Assembly (NCBI GenBank): GCA_012845835.1
Contig: JABAKD010000028.1
Coordinates: forward strand, 1,867,501-1,931,500
DNA length: 64,000 bases
DNA from: Undaria pinnatifida
Taxonomy: Eukaryota; Sar; Phaeophyceae; Laminariales; Alariaceae
Direction: 5' to 3'
In this document: piece by piece, positions 1 to 26,445 of the stretch
How the letters are laid out: every line of letters starts with the position of its first letter
Position numbering within the stretch: the first letter of the stretch is position 1
Translations under genes and position numbers: made by a program
Notes under the pieces: generated by a model
What the model saw: only the letters and a program-made list of their open reading frames with translations
The model's database searches: none
What the model was told of the DNA's origin: nothing

Positions 1-790
1 CAAAATCCTACGCATTCGGTTGGTCTCGAGTACGTTCTACTGGAGTCCCTTATCGCAGCATACTGTACGTCCTTTCCCTCCCTGGCTACTGTGACTGTTG
101 CCGGCGTGCGGGCCCGCGTGTCGTTCAACGACGATGTTGCCGCGGAGAGAGCAGAGAGCCGCATCAAAAGCAGTAGTACCACCACCAGCAGCAGTCGAAA
201 ATTCCAAAATAGGGATTTCCACAGTTAGGTCTGGGACTGGACGTCGATTTGACCCAAAAAAATGGCAGGTCTATTCGGCGAAAACCACCAAAAAATCCGA
301 AAAAATGTCTCGAAGAAAAAAATTGCAAACACTGTTTTTACTTGGTTTTAGACTAAAATAATGTTTGACAGGGTATCACAAAATACGCAACACAGGAGGC
401 GAGTTGGATCCTGAAATTCAACAGACACGTGTAATCAGTGTAAACGGAGGGAAATACGGATTATTCTGAATTTTCCGTTGTATTTTGAAGTCTAATCGGA
501 CGGAAATGTGCGGGAAAACTCGTGCTTTCTGCTTGTATTCGTCTCTTGCTCAATGGGGTCGAACTAATGCAACTGGGTATTGGTAAAATACCCGTATTTC
601 CCTCCGCCGGGACTTGGAGGAGACAGCAAAGCAATCCGCTCTTAAATCGAGTAAATAGCCGGCGAGAAATTCGCAAACAAAGTTGGCCCCATTGGGTCAT
701 ATTCTGGCAGAGTGATCGTGCAAAATTAGCCATGGGCAACTCGAAAAAACCTGAAGGCACGGGACCGAAAGGAGATTTTTTTTTTTTGCA
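1..790. other. No recognisable gene
   Basis: Short overlapping frames only, none with a recognisable motif. The stretch ends in a T-rich run (about 776-787) followed by a possible splice acceptor (gcaaag) that leads into the coiled-coil frame. Confidence 0.5.
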
Positions 791-793
791 AAG

Positions 794-1255
794 GTCAAGG
801 AGGCTTATCGGGCGCGTACCGGGACCACGACGGCAGACGCGGGCGTGGCTGCACGCCGGGCGCTTGCCATCCAGCGCGGCGGTGTTGAGGCGGCCGAGGG
901 CATCCGTGACCGGGTCGTGAAGCAGCGCGACGAGAGCCGGGTCGAGGCCGCTGAGGCAAAGTCTTTGCTGCAAGATGTCTCTCAACAGTTGTCCGAGGAG
1001 AAAGGCAAACTCAACCTGGAGCAGGACCTCCGACACGAGTCAGATGCAGCCTTGGCCCAAACCCGAGTCGAGCTACACGCACAGCAGCAACTTTCCCACG
1101 AGCTAGAGGTGAAGCGTGCTGCATCGGAGGCACGCGAGATAGAGTTGGGAAAGACGCTGGAGGTTCGCAAAAAAGGAAAAACTACGGCACTGCTGCTGCA
1201 TAATATCACCATCTTGCCGGAGGGTCCCCCAGAAGATGTGTTCCGCCTACGCTAG
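794..1255 (+). CDS. Coiled-coil reading frame, possible exon of an unknown gene
   Basis: I do not recognise this protein. The frame is open from the T-rich tract to a TAG at 1253-1255. It reads as a charged alpha-helical sequence rich in Ala, Glu, Arg, Lys and Gln, with heptad-like spacing typical of a coiled coil (for example the segments VEAAEAKSLLQDVSQQ and LNLEQDLRHESDAALAQ). A T-rich tract and 'gcaaag' just before 794 could be a splice acceptor, so this may be an internal or terminal exon rather than a complete ORF. A donor may occur near 1160 (ctggag/gttcgc), since the last 30 residues look less ordered. It could equally be part of a decayed retroelement gag. There is no neighbouring gene to link it with; the glucosylceramidase starts 2.6 kb downstream on the same strand. 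Confidence 0.35.
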   Translation, partial: VKEAYRARTGTTTADAGVAARRALAIQRGGVEAAEGIRDRVVKQRDESRVEAAEAKSLLQDVSQQLSEEKGKLNLEQDLRHESDAALAQTRVELHAQQQLSHELEVKRAASEAREIELGKTLEVRKKGKTTALLLHNITILPEGPPEDVFRLR

Positions 1256-1304
1256 CTGTCCCTTGAGTACGCTGCTACACGCGGGGGGTAGAGCAGCACC
1301 TCGG

Positions 1305-1360
1305 GCAGCAGCAGCAGCAGCAGCAGCAAGCAGCAGCAGCAGCAGCAGCAGAAGCAGCAG
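1305..1360 (+). repeat. CAG trinucleotide microsatellite
   Basis: Imperfect (CAG)n of about 18 units, interrupted by CAAG and GAAG. It lies 50 bp after the coiled-coil frame. Apparent poly-Ala, poly-Ser or poly-Cys translations are by-products of the repeat. Confidence 0.9.
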
Positions 1361-1737
1361 CTATTTTTTTCTATACACGCTCCAACTTTTTTTGCCGCAG
1401 AACAGCAGCAAGCGGCACAGGCTTTGTTTTCACGAATAATTTTTTGCAGGTGATGTGGGGCCTTTCCCCCCATCGCTGATTGGTTGATTTCCTAAAGAGT
1501 TTTTTTCCCAGAGAACGACCATGGGACATTTTTTTTCCAAATTCTACGTCTAAAATTTTGCCAGTCCCAGGCCTAACAGTATATTAACGTGAACGAAACC
1601 GGGGCACACGCTTTTTCAGCCTAGGGTATTTTTTTTTGCAGTTTGCAAACGAAAAGTGGTATTTCCATGTATTTGCGGTTGTTCGCGAGAAAGTAGGGGT
1701 GATTGGATGTTTCGCTGTTTGTGTTTTATAAAAAATA

Positions 1738-2015
1738 TTTCAAGGACGTCAGCCGTGAGTTCGACGAATTTCAGGTCAATACTCATCTTTGCAAGCTGCG
1801 TTGTTGGTACGTGTAATATACTATATATGTTTTGTGTGACTCTGATAGCTACACTGCAGTTGTAAGGGGAGTCGCCGACCTATATCCTTAATGAGGACAC
1901 ACAACTCGTAATGCGCGCGATCGGAGTATCACACACAGCTTGCAAAGATGAGTTTCGACGAAATCTTCGATCTCACAGCTGGAGTGTATTTTAATTTTTA
2001 TAATATGTTTTGTGT
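1738..2015 (+). repeat. Dispersed repeat, shared with 21.7-22.3 kb
   Basis: Contains two segments found again at 21722-21860 and 22236-22260: one starting 'caaggacgtcagccgtgag' and one with 'cgaaatcttcgatctcacag'. At 21.86 kb the first segment is interrupted by a miniature LTR element after 'gcaagctgc'; here the site (about 1791-1805) is uninterrupted, so this copy shows the empty site. Confidence 0.8.
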
Positions 2016-2139
2016 GACGTGGCGTGATGACATGATGTGGGTTTTACCCGAAACTGCCCTCCCGGGAAAACCCTTACCTTCCGGGTATTTACACATATGT
2101 ATACCCTTACCTTGGGTATTGTTTGTGCCACAGGTACAG

Positions 2140-2330
2140 AAGTCACAGAAGTTTCGGGTATGGCATTTTAGTCTTGCAGAACACGCAGAAGTTTCGGGTA
2201 CGGGTATGTTTTTTTTTACAGATCACACAGAAGTTCCGGGTACGGGTATGGAAGTCGCACATAATTCACAGAAGTGTCGGGTACGAGTATGAACCTCTTA
2301 CAGAACACGCGGAAGTGTCGGAACACAGCC
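2140..2330 (+). repeat. Tandem repeat of about 40 bp
   Basis: Four to five degenerate units, each holding 'acagaagtttcgggta' or a close variant, separated by variable spacers. No coding signal beyond repeat-generated frames. Confidence 0.8.
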
Positions 2331-2517
2331 TTGCATATGTGCGCGGGTTTTATTAAATTGTTTCTCCACCCATCAACATTCAGCACACCCAGTGTCCGTG
2401 CTGATTCGTTATTCTGAAAACAAAACCTCTGTAGTCCCAAACTTCGAGGCAGACACGTACCTCGCGAGACGCAGGTACGACAACAAGATACCATAAATAC
2501 GTGATACACTCATGCGT

Positions 2518-3082
2518 GCGGCGTCCGGGTTGTTTTTCTGGACCTGGCGCCGGGGCTCTTGGCATCATTAAGTCGCTAATTGCACCTCCAATCAATCATG
2601 GACCTCTGTCCGCTTCACGATCGTTCATAATTTTCGTTCCTGAGCAAGCGTAGCGGGACGCGAATGCCGCCCGCGGAGCAAAACGCCTTGTATAAACTGA
2701 CATGCATGCGGCGTCCGGGTTGTTTTCCTGGACCTGGCGCAGGGGCTCTTGGCATCGCCAGTTGCACCTCCAATCATTCATGGACCTCTGTCCGCTTCAC
2801 GATCGTAAGGTTCATAATTTTTGTTCCTGAGCAAGCGTAGCGGGACGCAAATGCCGCCCCCGGAGCAAAACGCCTTGTATAAACTGACATGCATGCGGCG
2901 TCCGGGTTGTTTTCCTGGACCTGGCGCAGGGGCTCTTGGCATCATTAAGTCGCCAGTTGCACCTCCAATCCATCATGGACCTCTGTCCGCTTCACGATCG
3001 TAAGGTTCTTCATTTTCGTTCCTGAGCAAGCGTAGCGCGACGAGAATGCCGCCCGCGGAGCAAAACGCCTTGTATAAACTGA
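2518..3082 (+). repeat. Tandem repeat of about 188 bp, three units
   Basis: Units start at about 2518, 2708 and 2894, each with 'gcggcgtccgggttgtt'. They share a common core through 'gcaaaacgccttgtataaac'. Small indels (for example 'cattaagtcgc' missing in unit 2) show independent decay. Function unknown. Confidence 0.9.
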
Positions 3083-3700
3083 CAGAAAAGACACCTGTTA
3101 CCACGGCTTGGCCATAAGGTCGCTGAGGGTAAAACCTCTTACGACTTGGGCTGGAAGGGGAAGTGATGATAAAAAATGAATTAAACTTGAGTAAATATGC
3201 AAGCAGATACGACACCATCCCTCATGAAGACATGAGGATACTGGCGCAAGCTAGGTTTCTCGTATAAGAAAAGGTGTGTTTCACACTTATTTCAGTAGAA
3301 TCGCTCCCGAAATTCTTATTGTCCTACACGTCTAAGTCTGAGTTTCTTGTTGGGCTCTTTCTTGGTAGTTCGCCGATACATACACGGGGTTGACATAGGC
3401 TACATACCGGTGTACAGACAGATGCAGATATGATACGTAAATAGATGCAAACAGTATTAGCTCTGCAAACACGAAAAATCGACTTTCATATTGGTGCTCA
3501 TTCTTCCTCCCCCCCCGCCCCGCTGGAGCGGCCACACCAGAAAACAAAGTAAATAATTAGCGCTGCCATCCGAATCAAGAAAGTAGGCAAAAAGTGCCGA
3601 AGTCCGTCTTACGAGCGGTTCTTGGAAGGATGCAGTTCACCCTTCATGCGACTCGCCGAACACCTCACGGCGCTTCGCGCCTGGTGCAAGCAATGTCTTA
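3083..3700. other. Non-coding stretch upstream of the glucosylceramidase gene
   Basis: No convincing gene or clear promoter motif. Contains short poly-C and AT-rich segments. If the downstream gene has an untranslated or short first exon, it would lie here. Confidence 0.4.
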
Positions 3701-3885
3701 CTGGTTGGCGAAAACCGGACGTGCTCCGTCCCGGCATAGTAGGGATGCGAGGGTCTATGGTCATACGATGACGACCACGCACAAACTGAGTACCCCCCCC
3801 CCCCCCCGCTGGTCGGCGAAAACCTGACGTGCTCTGTCCCGGAATTTGTAGGGATGCGAGGGTCTATCGTCTATAGACTACGGCT

Positions 3886-3915
<30 letters not shown>
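3701..3915 (+). repeat. Tandem duplication of about 108 bp over the start region
   Basis: Two units begin at 3701 and 3809 ('ctggttggcg' / 'ctggtcggcg'). Each continues through 'gatgcgagggtctat' and ends in a poly-C run. The candidate start codon at 3886 falls in the second unit. Confidence 0.85.
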
Positions 3916-18846
<14,931 letters not shown>

Positions 18847-20089
18847 CGTGTGGTCGTGAGGGAAAGAGAGTAATACGTTGTGTTCGGGGTCAGGACGCGT
18901 GGTACGAATGAGGTGGCACTTGTTTTACAAAAAAAAATCCCTCTGGCGGGACTCCTCTAAATAGACTAAAGGAATACACTATTTTAATTTGTGTTTTAGA
19001 AAATCATATTCGTTGTATGCCGAGGCCGTGGTATTGCCGGTCATGTTGCACTTTCGCTTCTTGTCAGTCAATTTATGGGTGAGGTATTTGAGCTCCTCAA
19101 ATGAGAACCTTCCGAATAATTAGGTGCATCGCTACCGTGGTTTGCATGTCAGTGCGGCGGGGCATATATATCCCGTACGAGGTCGGGCGCGGCTTCGTTT
19201 TCTATTGGTGTGATGTTGCATGCTGGGTGGTCGCGCGTTTCCAACGCTCGAAATCATAAGAAGGTCGGACCAATTGGCTAGAACTGCCTTGCGGCTCTGC
19301 GGGGGCGTTTCTTCAACCTTGCAGTCTAGAAGCGAGGGCTGGTGTTACGGCACCGCCATTGCTGTCTCGCAGCAACTCGGGAGTATCGCGCGCCTACCCA
19401 CGGCGCATAGATTGTGGTGGCGTTGGATGGTGTTGAGGTTTCGTGGATTGGGTGTCCGTATAAACAGTTGTGGTAGGAACGAGTACTGTGAGGGTATTAG
19501 GTAGTATGGTCCTTGGGACCGACTACTGCTATGCAGGGGGTGCATTTAATTTGACTCTGCACTGACTGGTCACTGCCTGACCCGAGGGTTGGTTGGATGT
19601 TGCATCTTCTTTATTAGTTTCTTGCTGCCCGTCTGATGTCTTCTGACCGAGGGGGCGAGCAAGTCCTCGACGCCGGGCAGGCGATATTGCCTGCAAGGTA
19701 ATGAGGGGACACTTGTTTCAAATAATAACGAACTCCGCAACGGGGCAGAGGGGATACCGGAACATTTATGAGTTGGTTGTTTCGCGCTTCAATTGGCTGA
19801 TCTGTAGAGAACCCCGATTTTACTGAGGAGGAGCTAGAAAGTGCTTCCGAAGCTTCTTTTTCTGAATGAAATCCTCGTCTATACGCCGGATGCGGGGGTA
19901 CGTTTTTTTTTGGGGGGGACACCAACGGGCAACAACGAATCTCCAACAATATAACTGCCAAAAAAACGCTGCAGGATGCCGTTTTTGTACCATTCACTGT
20001 TAGTACGCCCCTTTCCTGGTGTTGTTGCTCCCGGTGCTGCCGTGCTCGCCGTGGTTGGCGCTGTAAATATACCGATCATGGTTCGCTGG
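18847..20089. other. Intergenic, no gene seen
   Basis: Downstream of the glucosylceramidase stop. Short frames only; nothing recognised. A poly-A signal was not identified with confidence. Confidence 0.45.
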
Positions 20090-20373
20090 CGGATCTTGTC
20101 ACTTTTTGGTCAGACGTCTGCGGAGCTGTACCGCCTCTGATCGCCTTTCCGCGAGGTTTCTTCGTTGAGGCATCCCCCCGCCTCATCTGCAACGGCCGGC
20201 CTCGTGGACCCAACAGCAACAATACCAATGTTACTACAACAATATGGTTCGCAGGCGGACCTGATCATCACTGTTTGGTATGCGGATATCTACCGCCTGT
20301 GGCTGCCTTTCCGCAAGGCTTCTTCGGTGAGGCTTGCCCCCGCCTCGCCCGCAACGGCCGGCTTCGCGGATCC

Positions 20374-20415
<42 letters not shown>

Positions 20416-20580
20416 AACAACAACAATATCAAGAAGAGCAATATAGTTCGCAGGCAGACCTTATTGCTTTTTGGTATATGCGGATCTCTACTGCCTCTGA
20501 CCGCCTTTTCGCGAGGTTTCTTCGCTGAGGCGTGCCCCCGCCTCGTCGGCAACGGCCGGCTTCGCGGCAACAACAAACAG
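20090..20580 (+). repeat. Three tandem units of about 120-180 bp with AAC arrays
   Basis: Each unit has 'tgcggat' or similar, then 'ccgcctttccgc' or similar, then 'cccgcctc', ending in (AAC)n, longest at 20378-20430. The same core of about 70 bp occurs in both arms of the inverted duplication at 23.3 and 25.0 kb. Confidence 0.85.
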
Positions 20581-20692
20581 TAGTTGGTTGCTGGTCAACT
20601 TTGTACTGTATACGTAACGGAAATCCACGCCATGATTTCTTTACCGATCTTTTTCAGATTTTTCAAGTGGATAGATGCAATTCTCGAGACGC

Positions 20693-20862
20693 GAGTCGAC
20701 GAGGGAAGAAAATGCTAAAACTCTAAATTCTTCTCGCGATGAAAATGAAGGCACGTACCGTAGTGGGGACGGGGGAGGAGGGCCCGCTCTATGTGACCCC
20801 AAATCTGAGCTACTGCTTGGAGGGCGCGCGAGAGTAATGCGAGCATAAATGGGATGAAGCAA
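20693..20862 (+). repeat. Dispersed repeat of about 180 bp, copy 2
   Basis: Family defined by 'cgacgagggaag' at one end, 'ggcacgtaccg' and 'ggagggcccgct' in the middle, and 'ataaatgggatg' at the other end. Other copies: 11205-11370 (-), 26337-26445 plus 29008-29035 (+, split by a TRIM), 32862-33035 (-) and 35211-35394 (+). Confidence 0.8.
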
Positions 20863-21720
20863 GAAAAAAAGGTGGCTCTTTTTGCTGAGGCCTGTTCAAA
20901 TTCATCAGCATGATGAACTGCATTCATGTTTTTACAAAAATTGAAGAACCTTTTTTATCAAAACTGAAAAACGTCAGCTGTGAGTATAATCGATTGAATG
21001 GTTGAAACTCGACTCTGCAAACTGCGTGATACATCTTCCATGTTTCGCTAATATACAGCAGTTAGTTACAGTAGTAGTACGAGGTAGTTGCACAAAATTT
21101 ACGGAAGGTCGTTCGTGCGTGTTATGTTATATTTGATCCTCATGATTTTTTTTTTTTTCTTCTCACACTTACTTCTACTTTCCAGCTTCTTCTGGACAAG
21201 CCGTGGTCACAGGTAGGTAGGTGTCGTCCCTTCTTCCCCTCGGTTCTTGCCTTCAATTTTTATCGCGCATAGGGTTCAGCAATCCCAGTGCTCGTCGATT
21301 TTTCATCAAGTGTGTTGCTAACTCACGCTCTCGAACTTTCCGCCAGTCAATTTATTTGTGCACAAGAAAAAGTCCCAACGAGTTTATACGAGTATGCACT
21401 CGGTATAGGTTGGTGACTCCCCTGGATGTTGTCAGGGTCAACACCAGGACGATTTTCCATAATAATAATCATTCTGTGCACTGATATCGTACTATAAAAC
21501 TGGCATGGAGGGTAGATATTATAGTAAGTATGATATTATTGTATGGCATGGTCAGTACAGAGGGCGGGTGTTATAATATAAGCATGATATTATGACATGA
21601 TATGACCAATAATAGGCGGGTTGTAATAATTATTATTGGTAATTATTATCATGATTGTTTCTATGTGAGTACAGCCAATTGAATGGTTGAAACACTTTGC
21701 AAGCTGCGTGGTACATACAT
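20863..21720. other. Intergenic, no gene seen
   Basis: AT-rich, with short direct repeats ('gcatgatattat' type) around 21500-21640. The segment near 21078 ('gtagttgcacaaaatttacg') resembles the flank of TRIM copy B at 23880. Confidence 0.5.
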
Positions 21721-21860
21721 GTTTCATCGACGAAATCTTCGATCTCACAGCTGGAGTGTATTTTCATTTTTTATAATAATATATGTTTTATAACTAATTT
21801 TCAAGGACGTCAGCCGTGAGTTTGACGAATTTCAGGTCAATACTCATTTTTGCAAGCTGC

Positions 21861-22235
21861 TGTTATAAGGCTTAGTTTGGGTAAGCTATTGGTTAACCTT
21901 TTGCAAGTGGTCAAACGGACTAATACCCCACTAATAACCTTAATAAATGGCGTCGTCGACAGACCATGGGTTTTTGGGTCGTGGGTTCGATCCCCACCAT
22001 TCACAATAATAAACTTTTCAGACTTTCCCCCTGCATGTCGAACTTGAAAAACACTCTCCCTGGTATCCCCAGGAAATGAAACGGCTTGGTTTTGGGTAAA
22101 TGACAGGTCCGCCCGTGTATCCGGCCGACCTGCTATCCCGGGGAGAGTGTTATAAGGCTTAGTTTGGGTAAGCTATTGGTTAACCTTTTGCAAGAAGTGG
22201 TCAAACGGACTAATACCCCACTAAAAACCTCAACA
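21861..22235 (+). mobile_element. Miniature LTR element (TRIM-like), copy A
   Basis: 5' LTR 21861-21945, 3' LTR 22148-22235 (TGTTATAAGG... start; AACA-type end, AATA in the 5' LTR). The interior of about 200 bp starts 'aatggcgtcgtcgacag' (possible primer-binding site beginning TGG) and carries a tRNA-like T-arm ('gtgggttcgatccccac'). A purine-rich tract 'ggggagag' touches the 3' LTR. Flanked by a 4-bp duplication: ctgc before and ctgc after. The 1.79-kb relative of the flanking repeat shows the uninterrupted site. No coding capacity, so non-autonomous. Confidence 0.85.
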
Positions 22236-22268
22236 CTGCGTTGTTGGTACTCGTAATATACTATACAT

Positions 22269-23390
22269 GGGGCTACGCCGGCGGCCTGGACGGCCGCCGG
22301 TCGCAGCGCAGGATAGTAAATATTAAGAGGGTAAGAAGTAATGCCAAGAGTTAGACGAAGTTTGTTCATTCATATATGGGAGATACTGGAAAGGGAAAAT
22401 GCCGACAAATTTTTCCCGATTTCCCGTGTGCGGCGGAACAATGCGAGAAGGCAGCCTGGAAATTATGGGAGAGCATGGCGGTTCATCCCAGCTGGGTGAC
22501 GCTCTGCGTTGCTACGCAGAAAGGCGCGGCCACAGCTGCTGCTGTGCATATACCATTTGTAGCTTCGTGATGCTGCTGTGCATATACCATTTGTAGCTTC
22601 GTGATGCTGCTGTGCATATACCATTTGTAGCTTCGTCATGCTGCACGCTCATCATAGCTTCAGCTACTACTGCTGTACATCATGTACATGTACGTGCTGC
22701 TGTATAGACTACCGGGGGTTCAAAAATATTGAGAGTTCGCAGTTCTCCACGACGCCTAGCTGCTGCTGTGCATATACCATTTGTAGCTCGTGATTCTGCT
22801 GTGCATATACCATTTGTAGCTTCGTGATGCTGCTGTGCATATACCATTTGTAGCTTTGTCATGCTGCAGGCTCATCATAGCTCCAGCTACTGCTGTACAT
22901 CATGTACATGTATACGTGCTGCTGTAGACTACCGGGGGTTCAAAAATATTGAGAGTTCGCAGTTCTCCACTACGCCTGGGTGGCATGTGTTCTCGGGGAT
23001 TACGAACTTTTCTTCCCCAGATCCTAGCACAAACCTCGCTTAGTGGCCTTTACAATGGCGACGCCGGCCAGATAATCGACCCCCCCCCGTGTGTCGGAGG
23101 TCAGAGAACACGTACCGAAGAAATAACGCGAAGACATTAGCCCTGTGTGCAGACTACGCACCAAACGTCTCACAGGGCACGATTTTTCGGAGATCTCGTC
23201 GTAGATCTCGACGTCGAGGCCTCGCGCGCGCGCTACGGCGCCGAGCGGGCGGATCAGCTGAGCCGGTGGTTGCAGGCGAGGCGGGGGCACGCCTCAGCGA
23301 AGAAACCGCGCGGAAAGGCGGTCAGAGGCGGGAGATATCCGCAGACGTAAGGATGTGCATATGTGTTAAGCGAACTAAGATATATAGATT
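22269..23390 (+). repeat. Left arm of a 1.12-kb inverted duplication
   Basis: Nearly identical to 24913-26032 read on the opposite strand. The outer end is 'ggggctacgccggc' followed by a GC-rich hairpin (ccggcggcc/ggccgccgg). Internal tandem repeats of about 35 bp ('gtgcatataccatttgtag') lie at 22540-22640 and 22760-22860, within a duplicated unit of about 220 bp. The inner end is near 'tatatagatt'. Translations here are shadow frames. Confidence 0.95.
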
Positions 23391-24912
23391 GATGTCATAT
23401 GAGTGAGTTTTTATTGGGAGGTGTCTTATTTTTTGTCCACTATAATGGTAAGTATTGGTATTTATACTTATGGAATTTTTTACAATAATACGAGTTGTTA
23501 AGGAATTAGTGGGGTGTTAGTCCACGTTTGACCACTTGCAAAAGGTTAACCAATAGCTTACCCAAACTAAGCCTTATAACACTCTCCCCCCCTGAAACGG
23601 CGGGATAGCAGGTCGGCCGGATATACGGGCGGACCTGTCAATATATCCAAGCCGTTTCATTTCCTGGGGATACCGGGGAGAGTATTTTTCAAGTTCGCCA
23701 TGGGAAAATCTGAAAAAGTTTGTTATGGTGGATGTGGGGATCGAACCCACGACCCAAAAACCCATGGTCTGTCGACGACGCCATTTGTTAAGGTATTAGT
23801 GGGGTATTAGTCCGTTTGACCACTTGCAACTGGTTAACCAATAGCTTACCCAAACTAAGCCTTATAACAGAGTATAGAGCAGTAGTTGCACAAAAATTAC
23901 GGAAGGTCGTTCGCGCGTGTTATGTGTTGTAGGTTTGGAAAAATCGAAAAATCACTGCTGCTGCTACGAGGTATCTGTTGTTCTGTTGTTATTGCTGATT
24001 GATGCTGCTGTTTGTTGCTGCTGCTGCTTGCTGGTATTTCGTTACTTCCTCCAACGACCCCAAACGCCTGTGTTCGCGCCCTGCTACGATGGCGCGTCGT
24101 TGTTGACGCGGGTGGTGGATGGCGGTCTTCTATGTACTACGCTCACCTCGCCTACTTGATGAAAAAGGACATTATTATTAGCAGCACAGCAGTAAAAGTC
24201 CAACTTGTATCTTACCTACGAAGGTCGCTGTCTGTATCTTTGTGTGTCGTATGTGTTCCAAACCGTTTTTCCACCCATCGACATCGGCACACTCAATGTC
24301 CGTGAGCCCGTGCTGATGCTTCATCCTACTGCAGACGACAGGTATATCCGATATACCTTGACCATGGTAGAGCCTATAGTTCCTGTCTAGTCTCCTGCTG
24401 CTGCCTGAGCGCTCGCATCATCCGGAGCTGGACTAATTTTGTACCAGGTACAGTGTAGTTCATATTAATGTACGTTTTATTTTCGCATTATATACTGTTT
24501 TTGTGCGCACTAAAACAGCAATTTTATATTTACAGAGTATATAAAAAAATGAACAAGCTTGTAATTCAAGCATACTTACCTGGCGGGGGCTTGCCAGTGG
24601 TCAATAGGACTGGTGACCCCAGGGGGAGCAGGCTCTTGCACTGGGCTCGACCCTGGAGTGCTGTAATCCCTGGAGAATATTCCTTCGGGGGTATCTCTAC
24701 CGCATAATTTTTTTCCGGGGAGGTGCTGCTTGCGGCCCTCCCAACACACCAAAAACGCGTAAAACACTACCTACCTAGCTGGTAAGACACTACTGCTTAT
24801 CAATAATACTCCTCTGCTGCACTCTTCTACTATTATTCATTGTCTTCACAGCAGCAGTAAGAAACCGCTTTTTTTTCCACCCAACGAAAAACCGTTCTTT
24901 CTATAGTACATA
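23391..24912. other. Spacer between the inverted arms
   Basis: 1.52 kb with no gene. It holds TRIM copy B (23496-23869) and CTG-rich runs near 23955-24035. Confidence 0.7.
23496..23869 (-). mobile_element. Miniature LTR element (TRIM-like), copy B
   Basis: On the - strand: 5' LTR 23786-23869, 3' LTR 23496-23581, both TGTT...AACA. The polypurine tract next to the 3' LTR reads 'aggggggagag'. The interior carries the same TGG-starting site and the T-arm ggttcgatccc; here 'atccacca' follows the T-arm, like a tRNA 3' end. Perfect 4-bp target duplication gagt (23492-23495 and 23870-23873). The best-preserved member. Confidence 0.92.
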
Positions 24913-26032
24913 AATCTATATATCTTAGTTCGCTTATCACATATGCACATCCTTACGTCTGCGGATATCTCCCGCCTCTGACCGCCTTTCCGCGCGGTTT
25001 CTTCGCTGAGGCGTGCCCCCGCCTCGCCTGCAACCACCGGCTCAGCTGATCCGCCCGCTCGGCGCCGTAGCGCGCGCGCGAGGCCTCGACGTCGAGATCT
25101 ACGACGAGATCTCCGAAAAATCGTGCCCTGTGAGACGTTTGGTGCGTAGTCTGCACACAGGGCTAATGTCTTCGCGTTATTTCTTCGGTACGTGTTCTCT
25201 GACCTCCGACACACGGGGGGGGGTCGATTATCTGGCCGGCGTCGCCATTGTAAAGGCCACTAAGCGAGGTTTGTGCTAGGATCTGGGGAAGAAAAGTTCG
25301 TAATCCCCGAGAACACATGCCACCCAGGCGTAGTGGAGAACTGCGAACTCTCAATATTTTTGAACCCCCGGTAGTCAACAGCAGCACGTATGCATGTACA
25401 TGATGTACAGCAGTAGCTGAAGCTATGATGAGCCTGCAGCATGACAAAGCTACAAATGGTATATGCACAGCAGCATCACGAAGCTACAAATGGTATATGC
25501 ACAGCAGAATCACGAAGCTACAAATGGTATATGCACAGCAGCAGCTAGGCGTCGTGGAGAACTGCGAACTCTCAATATTTTTGAACCCCCGGTAGTCTAT
25601 ACAGCAGCACGCACATGTACATGATGTACAGCAGTAGCTGAAGCTATGATGAGCGTGTAGCATGACGAAGCTACAAATGGTATATGCACAGCAGCATCAC
25701 GAAGCTACAAATGGTATATGCACAGCAGCATCACGAAGCTACAAATGGTATATGCACAGCAGCAGCTGTGGCCGCGCCTTTCTGCGTAGCAACGCAGAGC
25801 GTCACCCAGCTGGGATGAACCGCCATGCTCTCCCATAATTTCCAGGCTGCCTTCTCGCATTGTTCCGCCGCACACGGGAAATCGGGAAAAATTTGTCGGC
25901 ATTTTCCCTTTCCAGTATCTCCCATATATGAATGAACAAACTTCGTCTAACTCTTGGCATTACTTCTTACCCTCTTAATATTTACTATCCTGCGCTGCGA
26001 CCGGCGGCCGTCCAGGCCGCCGGCGTAGCCCC
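24913..26032 (-). repeat. Right arm of the 1.12-kb inverted duplication
   Basis: Reverse complement of 22269-23390, with only a few differences and similar internal repeat structure. The outer end is 'ccggcgtagcccc' at 26032. Confidence 0.95.
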
Positions 26033-26336
26033 TTGTAATAATATATTATACCCAACGACATAGTCAGTACAACATGCAAAGATAATGTGTTGCACGGACG
26101 AAACAACACGAAGAGGAAGAAGATACCGGCATAATAAGGCCGGCGGGGAAGGAAAATAAGGGAACAAGAAACCATACTCTGAGAGAGTCTTGTATTATTG
26201 CAAAAGAAAGGACAGAAGAAGCAAGAGGAGAAGAAAGTGTCGTTACTACTGCCACTTTCGCGCTTCCCTCATTGAGCTCAATCAACGAAAACAAAGCAAA
26301 GACTACCACCAACCATTCATTGTACTTGTAGGGTTC

Positions 26337-26445
26337 AGGGATGAAGGCACGTACCGTAGTGGGGAGGGGAGAGGAGGGCCACACTATGTGACCCCGCGGA
26401 TCTGTGTTACTACTTACTGTGGGAGGGAGAAGGCGAGAGTAGTAG
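26337..26445 (+). repeat. Dispersed repeat of about 180 bp, copy 3, split by TRIM copy C
   Basis: Continues at 29008 with 'gtagtgcgaggat', which matches the uninterrupted copy at 35360-35385 ('agtagtgcgaggatcataaa'). This places the TRIM insertion inside an older repeat. Confidence 0.85.

Noticed and set aside
22540-22860. Regularly spaced short repeats resembling a CRISPR array
   Set aside because: The 35-bp units are tandem with no unique spacers, and the context is eukaryotic repeats.
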